From: Cylindrobasidium torrendii FP15055 ss-10
Taxonomy: Eukaryota > Basidiomycota > Agaricomycetes > Agaricales > Physalacriaceae
DNA: 64,000 nucleotides
Reading direction: 5' to 3'
Assembly: GCA_000934385.1 (NCBI GenBank)
Contig: KN880535.1
Location: 19,941-83,940 of the forward strand
Positions 11,901 to 20,498 of the stretch are shown piece after piece. The number at the start of each line of letters is the position of its first letter. Position 1 is the stretch's first letter. The notes under the pieces were generated by a model. The model did not search any database. It saw nothing but the letters and a program-made list of their open reading frames with translations, and had not been told where the DNA came from. Position numbers and translations under genes: made by a program.

Positions 11901-12936
11901 CCTGACCAATGTGCGCGGGGACCCTGCCCATAGTACCAGTGCCATTGTGGGCGGACAGTCCCTCTACGACTGCAACACCCGCTTGCCTACTGTGCCTCTT
12001 CCCCCGGACTGACCCCGCCACGCCGAAGATGGTTGGGCGCTCGTCAAACAGCACATGGCCGTAGATTCGCCGTAGCGTCTTCTCTGGCGACTCGATGGAG
12101 TCCAGTGTTTTCCGCAGCGCCGCGTTCAGTGCACGTTGGTTTCGAAAGTAGGTAGGCCGACTCCCCCGAAGCGCTTGTTCAGCTTCCTCCGCTGGCGGGA
12201 TCTTTGGTGGCGGCGGTCGGGGGGGTCGTTCGGGGCGCACCTTCCCGCATGTTAGCGACAGCAAGGCATGGTCGGTGGTCCCATGAAGGATTCGTCGTAC
12301 TGCCAGGCAGCTGTCCTGGACATCACCGATGTACGTGGTTGACCAGCAGGCGTAGTCGACAGTACTCTGTCCTTGCGGAGTGAAGCAGGTGAACGATCCC
12401 GGTGTTGAGTCTTCGAACGTCGTACCATTCAGAATGGAGAGGCCATTTCCTTGTGCCAAGTCCAGCAGCCAGTTCCCGCGGCCATTTGTCAGACGGTCAG
12501 ACGAGTCCCTCGGTAACCCAGGGTTCGGTGAGGCATCCTTGATGCGCGCGTTCAAGTCCCCCATGACACACACAGGTTTCAAAGGGAATCGTGCGGTTAC
12601 CAGCGCCAATGCTTCCTCCACGGCCGTTTCCGGGTCGAGTCGCGTCCATTTCCTCCAGTTGGACGACCTTGGACAGACATACACGCCCACGATGACCAGA
12701 GTGCCCACATCTACAGCAATGATGTCCGGCGCAGTGATCTCGGCGATAGGCGTTACAGGCATACTGGCCTTGTATATCATCACCACCCCACCCGAGGGCC
12801 TATCTAGGTGCGACAGGTTCCTGCTCGATGCTAGCATTGTGTACCCCGGCGGCAGGGTCGTTCGGGTCTCCTCGCCAGGCGCAAAGAACGTCTCGGCCAG
12901 TATGAGGATGTCGAACTCCGTAATCAGGTTCGTCAT
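8958..12936 (-). CDS. LINE ORF2: endonuclease, RNase H-like, reverse transcriptase
   Basis: Nicks target DNA and primes reverse transcription of the element. From the ATG at 12936, residues 1-230 are an endonuclease/exonuclease/phosphatase domain (GDLNAR, STVDYACWS, GTTDHALLSL). Residues 300-435 resemble RNase H without its usual acids. Residues 660-905 are the RT with FVDLKDAFPST (motif A), LTGDSASPILWN (motif B) and LEQADDVAIM (the xADD box). After 10160 the frame stops in 20 nt, but removing a 46-nt GTACGC...CTCAG segment (10114-10159) restores it exactly. This gives 1310 residues in total. The C-terminal half ends in a zinc knuckle, CRFCNDAVEDEVHAVLVC (CX2CX7HX4C, near 9350). In-frame codons upstream of the ATG read LGYLNIHGF, a typical start of the endonuclease fold, so the true N-terminus may lie near 13040. 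Confidence 0.9.
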
Positions 12937-13180
12937 GCCTTCCTGCAGGATCTTCGTGGTGAGGAAGCCGTGGATGTTAAGGTATCCCAGTCGTACGGAG
13001 CCCTCTGCCCAAGTGTTATTCCCGCCCCGGTCAAGAAAGCATTAGATCAGTACCTTGCACGCTCAACATTTCTGTAGTACTCTGACTCGGGTCACGCGAT
13101 TGAGGAGAGGGGAGTGTGGGCGTAGATCCATTAGAGCTATCTACTGGTTAACATATAATATTGATTCACGAGACGAGTAT

Positions 13181-14590
13181 TTACGCTTTTTCAATTGTGG
13201 CATCCAAAGCCTTCCATCCCAGAATTGCGCCGCTGTTCAGCGCTTTGGCAAAAGCCTCGGCGCGATCTTCCTCCAAGAACGTCACCCCGATGTTGCGTAG
13301 ACCGACCGCACCGCGGCGCGCCGTCCAGAAGAACGGACGCTCAGCCAGGTCTTCTCTGGAGAAACCCACCGCTTCGTCCATGAGTGCGCCGGCAACCGAG
13401 GCTGGAGTGTCGGGGTGGCCACCTGCGAAAGGCCCAACCTGGACGGTTACGTTCCCGCTGCGGAATCTCTTATTGCCAGTGTTGTGAGCACCGAAGTTGG
13501 CGGATTGGGGACCATAGCCTCTTCCTGGAACTGCGAGTCTGTTCAGGATGTCGGCGGACGAGGATACGGGCGCAGCGGTCTGTTGGCGCGCAGGTGGCGG
13601 GGGCGGAGCAGGCATGTGGGATGGCATTGGGGGAAGAGCAGCGTCCTGACGCAACGCCGTGATTGCCCTCCAGATGTCTGCGAGTTCTCCTTTGTATCGA
13701 GCATTCTGGCCTTGGAGGTCGTCAATAGTTGCCTTCTGAGCGGAGATGGCTGCCTTGAGTGTGGTAACCTCTCCAAGGGACGCAGAGCCGCCGTGGGAAG
13801 CCCTCGAAGAATCCGAGACACGGTTGCTCAGGGTGATAACGCTGTTCCATAGTTCGCGGAATTTCGCATTTTCTGACAGTGTAAGGTCCGCGGCGGAGAC
13901 GTTGCGCGACTTGGTGGGCATGGCTGCGTTGATATCACCCATAATTGTTGCCGCCAGGCCTTCCAGGAGAGTGACGGTCTCCACACGCTCGTCCCTCAGT
14001 GACTCCAGACCTTCCACCACAGCCGCATCGACGGCCCGGACGGCAGAGTCACTGTCGAGCTTGGCCGCCTGTCCAGTGGCCGAGCGGCTCGCGCTCTCCT
14101 TGACGGTATCCAGCTCCCTGCGAAGTTGGGCGAGAGCTTTGGTGGCGTACGTCTTGTGGGTCTCGTTGAGGCGCGCTTGGGAGAGAAGCCAGTCGAAGAG
14201 GGGAGTGAGCTTCTTGAAGTTATCGCTGAGACAAGTAATGGTGGCGCCATTTGTCTCCTTGGTCGACGCCGGGGAGAGACCCAAGTTCTCAAAGGCCTTT
14301 GCGACGGTACAGGTTGGCAGAGAGGCCCACTCGGATGTCGTGGCCGGGGCCGACGCCGCGGCAGCCTTGCGCGTTTTGGGAGGTGAGGGAGTGACGGGGG
14401 CAGTGGAGGATAGCCAGTCCGGCTCGTCGCTGCCGGTGGCGAGGGCGGGGACGACTTTCGCTACGGGCAGGGAGACCGATCGCGTCAGCGGAGTCGCCTG
14501 CGAGGCGTCCGCCATATCTTGGGAGCCGGACGTATCTGTCATCGTGATGTCGATGTCGTCGTTGGATGGCAAGGGCGGCAACGCGGGCAT
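13181..14590 (-). CDS. LINE ORF1: coiled-coil and RNA-binding-like protein
   Basis: The ORF1-type protein expected to coat the LINE RNA. The ATG at 14590 starts an acidic, Ser/Thr/Ala-rich N-terminus (MPALPPLPSNDDIDITMTD). A central region with heptad-like spacing (SLGEVTTLKAAISAQKATIDDLQ, near 13700) suggests a coiled coil. A Pro-rich linker (MPAPPPPPARQQ) follows, then a C-terminal domain of about 110 residues. That domain ends with ARRGAVGLRNIGVTFLEEDRAEAFAKALNSG, which resembles the RRM-like or C-terminal RNA-binding fold of fungal LINE ORF1 proteins. No CCHC knuckles are seen. The stop at 13181 is about 245 bp upstream of the ORF2 ATG. Identification rests mainly on position and composition. 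Confidence 0.75.
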   Translation of the reverse strand: MPALPPLPSNDDIDITMTDTSGSQDMADASQATPLTRSVSLPVAKVVPALATGSDEPDWLSSTAPVTPSPPKTRKAAAASAPATTSEWASLPTCTVAKAFENLGLSPASTKETNGATITCLSDNFKKLTPLFDWLLSQARLNETHKTYATKALAQLRRELDTVKESASRSATGQAAKLDSDSAVRAVDAAVVEGLESLRDERVETVTLLEGLAATIMGDINAAMPTKSRNVSAADLTLSENAKFRELWNSVITLSNRVSDSSRASHGGSASLGEVTTLKAAISAQKATIDDLQGQNARYKGELADIWRAITALRQDAALPPMPSHMPAPPPPPARQQTAAPVSSSADILNRLAVPGRGYGPQSANFGAHNTGNKRFRSGNVTVQVGPFAGGHPDTPASVAGALMDEAVGFSREDLAERPFFWTARRGAVGLRNIGVTFLEEDRAEAFAKALNSGAILGWKALDATIEKA

Positions 14591-15152
14591 CTCCTGAAAC
14601 AGGCAATGTTCAGATGGCAATGACACGACATCGGGCACGTCTTCTTACAGTGAGCGGGGCCATTGTGGACGTGTAGGATCTGGATAAGTCGGGCTCGCTA
14701 TGCGTCTCTGATGGCCAGATTAGGCAGGGTACGGGAGATTATGGCGGCTTACAGCTTGCCAGGCGTCGCGGAAATTCTCCTCGAGCTTCAGTCCGATTCA
14801 GTCCGCCATTTTATAGGTGACTCACCGCGCTGCATAATCCATCATCCTGCCTCCTATGCCCAATGCTTAGCCGCACCCTCGATTTTGCGTCCGTTCGTCG
14901 TAGCGCGTGGTGTGTCGGGCGGACATCATGGTTCGAGTTCATCCGGCGAGATGGCCCGATAGGGTTAGGGTCAGCAATTTGAGCCCGTTCTCCTCAGGGT
15001 GACGCACGAGCCATTGTAGCTTGCTATGCTCTGGTACTCCTTATGTGGGCAGGCGTATGACAGTTTTTGTGGGATGCGGTTGGTAGGTAGTGCCGAACGG
15101 AAGTATATACAGTGTTTTGGTATACCGTGTCCTCAGCCCGTGTATGAGTGCT

Positions 15153-15620
15153 CTACACCGCCAGGTCCACCACCATTCCGCCTTCCATGCCGTGCATCTG
15201 GACGCGTTTGTCCCCCGGGCCAATCGTGAGGGCCTCGACCTCTGATACTTTGGTCACCGTCATCCTGATGTCCCCGCGTCCTCGAATGCGGGCAAACTCT
15301 TGCTCCTCCGCAATTGTTTTCACCTCCTCGCGCAGCTCGGCTAGCTCAGTCTGCAGTGTCACGCGCAGGCCTTCCTCCTCCTCATTTTTCATGCGTAGAG
15401 CGTTGATCTCAGCGTGGAGCTCGTTGTTGTCCTCCCTGATGGTGTCGGTCACCAGAGCTAGCTCCCTCTCCGTCGCCGTTAGAACCTCCATGCGACTCTC
15501 TCTGAGTAGGGTTGCTGTCGAAGCCAAGCAGAGCCTGAGCAGTCTCTCTTGCTCAGCCGACAGAGGCGCGGGGCTGGGTGCGTGCGACGGGCAGGGTGAG
15601 GACGCAGCAGACTGAGTCAT
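15153..15620 (-). CDS. small coiled-coil ORF in the LINE 5' region
   Basis: A complete 155-residue ORF with ATG at 15620, on the same strand as the LINE and about 560 bp upstream of ORF1. Residues 20-115 form a long predicted helix with heptad pattern (LALVTDTIREDNNELHAEIN, then LQTELAELREEVKTIAEEQ). The C-terminus ends GMEGGMVVDLAV. It matches nothing I recognise. It may be an extra ORF of the LINE, an exon of a longer ORF1, or a remnant of another element. Confidence 0.45.
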   Translation of the reverse strand: MTQSAASSPCPSHAPSPAPLSAEQERLLRLCLASTATLLRESRMEVLTATERELALVTDTIREDNNELHAEINALRMKNEEEEGLRVTLQTELAELREEVKTIAEEQEFARIRGRGDIRMTVTKVSEVEALTIGPGDKRVQMHGMEGGMVVDLAV

Positions 15621-15858
15621 GGTAGTGCGAGGTAGAGCGCGAAATCCATTCAGCCATGGGCAGAGAGTATCGCCTAGGAGTGCTTACGCGGGTTGGATGA
15701 GCAATTGGTCGGACATGGAGGTCCGATGCAGTCTAATCTGGGGCGTGAGCCTCAAGGCTCGCATCGCCGGGTAATCGTCCAGCCGTGTGCTCGGCAATCG
15801 CTTCCAGCCGCCGGCACTCAGCGGTGGCGCTAGCAGGGATGGGGAGGCTATGCGTTCT

Positions 15859-16290
15859 AAACGTGAGGGCAGGGGCGGGAGAGGCGTATATGATAATATG
15901 GTACGTAGGCGCGTCTGGCCCCAAGGTGTGGATAGGCGCGCGTGGCCTGGACGTGAGGGATGGGGGATAGGCGCGCGTGGCCTGAACGTGAGGGATGGGG
16001 CAGGCGTGCGAATAGAGCGTGAGGGATGGAGGATAGGCGCGCATGTCCTGAACGTGAGGGTTGGGGCCGGTATGCGAACAGAGCGTGAGGGCTGGGGTAG
16101 GCGAATTGAGCGTGAGGGATGAGACATATTGGACCAGAATGCGAGCAGAACGTGAGGGATGGGGGCAGTCATGCGAATTGAACGTGAGGGATTGGGTAGG
16201 TTAGTGACTCGAACAGACGGGGCTGCGATGCGAGTAGAACGTGTGGGACGGGGCGGGCACTCGAAGCAAGCGTGAGGCATGGGCCATGTG
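15859..16290. repeat. minisatellite with CGTGAGGGATGGGG core
   Basis: About ten to twelve imperfect units of roughly 27-57 bp, each starting with a CGTGAGGG(A)TGGGG-like core followed by a variable part such as CAGGCGTGCGAATAGAG or GATAGGCGCGCGTGGCCTGAA. Open frames through it are repeat artefacts. It sits upstream of the LINE ORFs and could be monomers of its 5' UTR. Confidence 0.7.
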
Positions 16291-16299
16291 TATTCAATT

Positions 16300-17028
16300 G
16301 CACTCCAATAGAGGATCCGTCTCTGGGCTGCTCACCTGCAGTCCCCGTTCCCCGCATCCGCATTGTGCCGCCACCGCGCTTTTTCCGTGCTCTGTAGCCA
16401 CCGTTCCATCACGCCCCGCACCCAGTCCGGCCCTCGCACCGTTGCCCGCGGTGTGCGCTGTGCGTACCTACTCCGGCTAGTATTGACCCGCCCAGCTGCT
16501 GGCGGCTCTGCCTCATCCGAGTCGATTCGTCCCCATCCAGCGCATAGTAACCGTTTGTGTCTACAGGCTATAGCACAATGAAGGGATAGCATGTTCTTAA
16601 AGAGACTGGGCATAGACGAAATGTAATAAAATAGGCCGAAAAATAGACACGAGCGACGAGTCCATCCACAAACCTCTGCCTGACAGCGCTGGCGACAGGC
16701 TGTCGAGGGTGGGAGAAACGAGTTGCTGTTCTAAAACAACAACGACGCCGCGCCGTGCTGTGCAACTGCCATAGGGCGCTCCCTCCGCTCCGTCTGAGAA
16801 CCTCGTTGTCAGCTTGCCGTTGTGGCATATGCCACATGTGGTTCCCAAGTCCCAAAGGCCCGTGTCAAAAGCGCACCAACTACACTCCCAGCGACTCGAG
16901 CCCTCGACGTTCAAGTTGGGAGCAGCGTAAACATCACCGACTTACCTTCACCTCGCGAACACGATGCAAGGCCTAGTACCATGTACTGAACTTTGAACTT
17001 AGCTAGAGACCGCGACTACTCCTAACAG
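16300..17028. other. LINE/NACHT junction region without a secure gene
   Basis: A Cys/Arg-rich 93-codon minus-strand frame (16332-16613) and overlapping frames at 16568-16914 show no motif I trust. The first exon of the NACHT-type gene that starts by 17029 should lie here or beyond the LINE, but no ATG exon could be joined convincingly. Confidence 0.4.
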
Positions 17029-18546
17029 CTTGACGGAGTCCTCACTGTGTATTGGTACGAGTGCAAGAGAAGCCTTGGGTAATAACGATTCGAACGGTGA
17101 GTGCATCGCCCCTGTATCTTATGTCTATTCTGATACGTTTTGCAGTGCCCTCCTCGAGGATTGGGGGCGAGCCAGGTGGTGCCCATGGAGGAGGGCCGGT
17201 CACTGGAGATGTGGTTGTTGGGAGCGTCGGTGCCAAGGGTGTGTCCCGCATAATCCTTGTGCATTCTCTGAGCTAACACCCAGAAGTAGACATCGCTACT
17301 GTCGGAGGCGTAGTCGACTTCGTCGCTGAAGCTACGCCGAGCGTCGATGGACCGGGCCAGCAGGACGGCACGCAGGCTTCTGCCCTCGAGCATGAGGAAA
17401 TGGATAGGGAGCGCGAAGCTCGTGGCGAAGGAGACGTGTCGCTTACCGTGGGCGCTGCTGAGAGCTTTGGCGCCGAAGGTATGTTGTACATCTGCAGGCG
17501 GCCTATACATATACTGACCATTCGTAGTCACCAACGCACCTGTCGCTGGCGCAGTCTCGGATAACGCGCGCGCACTGCCCGACGGCGAAAAGTCACTCCC
17601 TCCTCCACCGCCCGCGGAACAGAACACGACCGCAGGTATGTTGGATGAGTGGCTTTGGCGAGATGTTCTCACCGTTTTTCCTTCCTCAAAGTGTCTACAC
17701 GAAAGGCTTTCTGGGACAAATGCCGGGCGAGGGCATGGTCGGGCCTCAAGTATACAGCCAAGCTTGGTGAAGCCGCGAGCAAGGGACATTTCCCGGAAGC
17801 CATATTCGCCGGCATAGGTTTCTTCATCACATTTGCTGAGGTAGCTTTGTGCTGCCTGCTCATCGTAGCTTCGGAAACTGATGAATGTGCGCAGGAGATT
17901 GGGGAGACCAACGCCCACCTCGAAGAGGCAATGCAAGAGATCTTTTGTGTCCTGGAAGACATCGACGACGCCCTCAACAATAAGCACGATTACTCGCAGG
18001 GAACGGTCAACGCCGTCGATGTGCTCGTTGAGTAAGTGACATGCGTATCACCAACACGCCTCGTTCTCACGATTGGTCTAGGACACTGTATGTGCAACGG
18101 GAGAAGATGGACAAACTCAAGGGTGATAAACACTGGCGGGAAATCATCGACAAGGATGCCAGGGCCGCGGACGTCCAAGAGGCAACGTCGACAATCAAGA
18201 CGGCGGTTCAGAGACTCCAGGTACGTATCACGAATTCGAGTTCACTCGGACATCGTACTCAGTATTGTCTAGTATATGATCCTTCTTGGTATCGACCGTA
18301 CGACCACGGACCTCAAACATGCTCTAGCGGTACGTTCAGCCTTTGTTCTGTGATACAGGCGACATTGACTCACTTAATCGGCGCAGGAACTTCTACGGAC
18401 TTTACAGTGGCCATGCATCGACGAAGCGTCCTTCCAGAACAGCGGACACACCGACTGCACCCCCGAAACACGCACATCGGCTATTGCCCAAATTCGCGAC
18501 TGGGTCTATGACTTGCGACCCGAATGTCCGCCCATCTTCTGGCTGA
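17029..18546 (+). CDS. NACHT-type NTPase, N-terminal exons, truncated by assembly gap
   Basis: The N-terminal part of a large Agaricomycete STAND/NACHT nucleoside triphosphatase of the kind linked to heterokaryon incompatibility or innate-type recognition. At least seven short exons can be joined by 45-57-nt introns. They encode a low-complexity Ala/Gly/Glu-rich leader (17029-17640), a helical region (VSTRKAFWDKCRARAWSGL, from about 17694) and EIIDKDARAADVQEATSTIK. The last exon reads TSAIAQIRDWVYDLRPECPP then IFWL, the family hallmark that directly precedes the Walker A loop (usually IFWLNGMAGTGKS). The sequence then runs into the N run at 18547. The frame is open throughout. The first exon with its ATG was not found; it may be at 8148, upstream of the LINE. 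Confidence 0.75.
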
Positions 18547-18646
18547 NNNNNNNNNNNNNNNNNNNNNNNNNNNNNNNNNNNNNNNNNNNNNNNNNNNNNN
18601 NNNNNNNNNNNNNNNNNNNNNNNNNNNNNNNNNNNNNNNNNNNNNN
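18547..18646. other. assembly gap (100 N)
   Basis: Exactly 100 undetermined bases, the conventional size for a gap of unknown length. It removes the NACHT ATPase core and everything downstream of it, and the real distance across it is unknown. Confidence 0.99.
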
Positions 18647-19081
18647 AGCGTGCCGGGAGCTTAGGGTGTGTATCACGCTAAGTCCTCAATCTGCTGGGCA
18701 ACCGCAGCTTCACAATCCTCTACAATTGTTACGAGGCTCTGCAACCCCTCACAATCGTTTTGAGTGGATTACAACCACTCAAAATTGGTTGTCAACTCAT
18801 CAAAATAGTTATGCGCGTCCGCAATCGCCGCAATCGGGCACAATAATTTCCAACATTTAGTGATGTCAATGCTATACTGGCATGCTTGCCTTTCGATGAA
18901 CGTAACGAAAATCTCATAAACATAGGATCAAGTTAATGGGGCGCCTACCGCAAGTGGAATTCGTGCTCCTCCTGTAGAGCTAGTCGTGCTTACGAGGCAG
19001 TCGCGGATACACGATTCGTCCAAAGTACAAGAAGGCCAAAGTTTCTGACTACCGAAGAATTAACAATCCACTGAAGTCGCA
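18647..19081. other. AT-richer intergenic region with a hairpin
   Basis: No coding frame is supported. A perfect 10-bp inverted repeat, TTTTGAGTGG (18758-18767) and CCACTCAAAA (18775-18784), is separated by 7 nt. CACAATC/ACAATTG-like words recur around it (18700-18840), suggesting a repeat remnant. Confidence 0.5.
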
Positions 19082-19951
19082 ATGCTCCCTCCTCCCCAAG
19101 TTCTCACCGTTGCTTTCTGTCTCTGCCAGGCTGTGACAATGACCGACTTCATTGCGCCGAACGAGATTCTTGCAGGTATGCGCCCATCTTGTGCTAGTCA
19201 CTACTACCAAATACTGAGGAATTTGAAGGCATTAACTATGCGGACACCCCGTTCTACCCACCCGAGCTCAAGGACACCGTCAACTACCGCCTCAAATTCG
19301 AGTACCTCGCCCCCGAGATGGCGCCCGTAATTTCTGAGCTCGGCGGTGCGCCCAACGTTATGCCGGATAGGACATACCAAGACGCGCTCGATGCTGGTAT
19401 GCAATACGATATCATCTGGGTTCCTGCTGGTCAGTCCTATGACTCCAATTTACACGCCAGAAACGTTGAACGATGACTTTGATTTAGGACCAATCCCCGA
19501 CCAACACACATACGAAGAGAAGACGCCCCAAATCGCGGCGGACTTCATCGCTGCGCAGGCTCCTGGCGCCAAATACGTGATGTCGGTGTGCGAGGGGTCG
19601 GCTGTCCTCGCCAAGTCAGGCGTTCTTGATGGCAGGCGCGCGACGACGAATAAGTGGCTTTACCGTATCATCGAGGACCTCTTTCCGACCGTCAACTGGG
19701 TGGCGAAGGCGCGCTGGGTCGTTGATGGGAAATTCTGGACGAGCTCTGGTGTTAGCGCCGGTATGCACTACGTTTATCTGTTTGGGTGTTCTTGAGTGAC
19801 TAACCATTGTGATCGAGGTTCGGACATGGCGATGGCGTTCGTTGAACATCTTGTTGGGCACGATAATGCGCAGTTCGTGAGAGGGATGATTGAGGTTATC
19901 GAGCACGACCAAGACGATGATCCTTTTGCTGAGTTCCACCACTTGGTGTAG
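19082..19951 (+). CDS. DJ-1/PfpI family protein
   Basis: A class I glutamine-amidotransferase-like protein of the DJ-1/PfpI group, often annotated as a chaperone, glyoxalase or isonitrile-hydratase-like protein. Introns near 19173-19229, 19431-19487 and 19761-19816 are clear. The spliced protein has an N-terminal beta strand (QVLTVAFCLCQAVTMTDFIA), then GINYADTPFYPPELKD, the strand MQYDIIWVPAG and the nucleophile elbow YVMSVCEGSAVLAKSG with the conserved Cys. RRATTNKWL and FWTSSGVSAGSDMAMAFVEHL follow. The end FAEFHHLV then TAG at 19949-19951 is typical. The fungal subgroup with this arrangement resembles ThiJ/PfpI or AraC-like amidase domains. The substrate is unknown. Confidence 0.85.
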
Positions 19952-20498
19952 ACTCAGATTATGACCACCCCAATCTTTTACAAACCAATCTTGTTCACTG
20001 CCCTATTCACAGCCTCTTTGCCACTTCCAAAAACTAATGAACGATTATTTTGATGAGGCACGCAGCTCCATGTTCATAGCGCTTCACTGCGTCTTTGAAC
20101 AGTCCTTTGAATGCCGGGGCATCTGAGTGCATCGGCATGGATGGTTCAACCTAGTATTCTAAATCGGTCAGTGCGGACCTGATCCGATGCTTGTTCGCCC
20201 CTTTTGCGTCGACCGTCTCTGAGCAGAAACGTACTGTACAAGCTCCATTAGATGAAGCTGATATCATGTGGGACCTTCCTCACATCGAACGTTGAACATG
20301 GGAAAGCAAGTTCTCCACAATCAAGTCCTCCAGACATTTCAGCTTGCTCACTCGATTCAAACCTAAATAGTGCTCAGCACCACAACTTCGATACGAGAAC
20401 ATAAACGACAGGTCTAGATACAAGAGATACAGCATTATCAGATAATACAACAGTCCACTGTACAATCTATGAGCAGGGGAAGAAGTAATAGAACCATA
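19952..20498. other. intergenic region between convergent genes
   Basis: Holds the 3' ends of the DJ-1-like gene (+) and the AMPK beta gene (-). Only short, unconvincing frames are present and no repeat or RNA gene was seen. Confidence 0.5.

Larger units (their letters stand above)
8548..16290 (-). mobile_element. non-LTR retrotransposon (LINE), minus strand, apparently full length
   Basis: A LINE with an ORF1 RNA-binding-type protein (13181-14590) and an ORF2 polyprotein (8958-12936). ORF2 runs AP-like endonuclease, RNase H-like domain, reverse transcriptase, C-terminal zinc knuckle. This order is typical of an Agaricomycete LINE group. The 3' end is placed at the pentamer repeat at 8548. 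The 5' end is uncertain: the secure minimum reaches about 14.6 kb, while a coiled-coil ORF (15153-15620) and a minisatellite (about 15859-16290) on the same side may be its 5' region. I found no clear target-site duplication by eye. Confidence 0.85.

Noticed and set aside
13746..14597. 283-codon plus-strand ORF over LINE ORF1
   Set aside because: Antisense shadow of ORF1 with no motif.
15684..16280. 198-codon Pro/Arg/Ser-rich minus-strand frame and plus-strand partner
   Set aside because: It coincides with the minisatellite; the repeats explain its length and composition.
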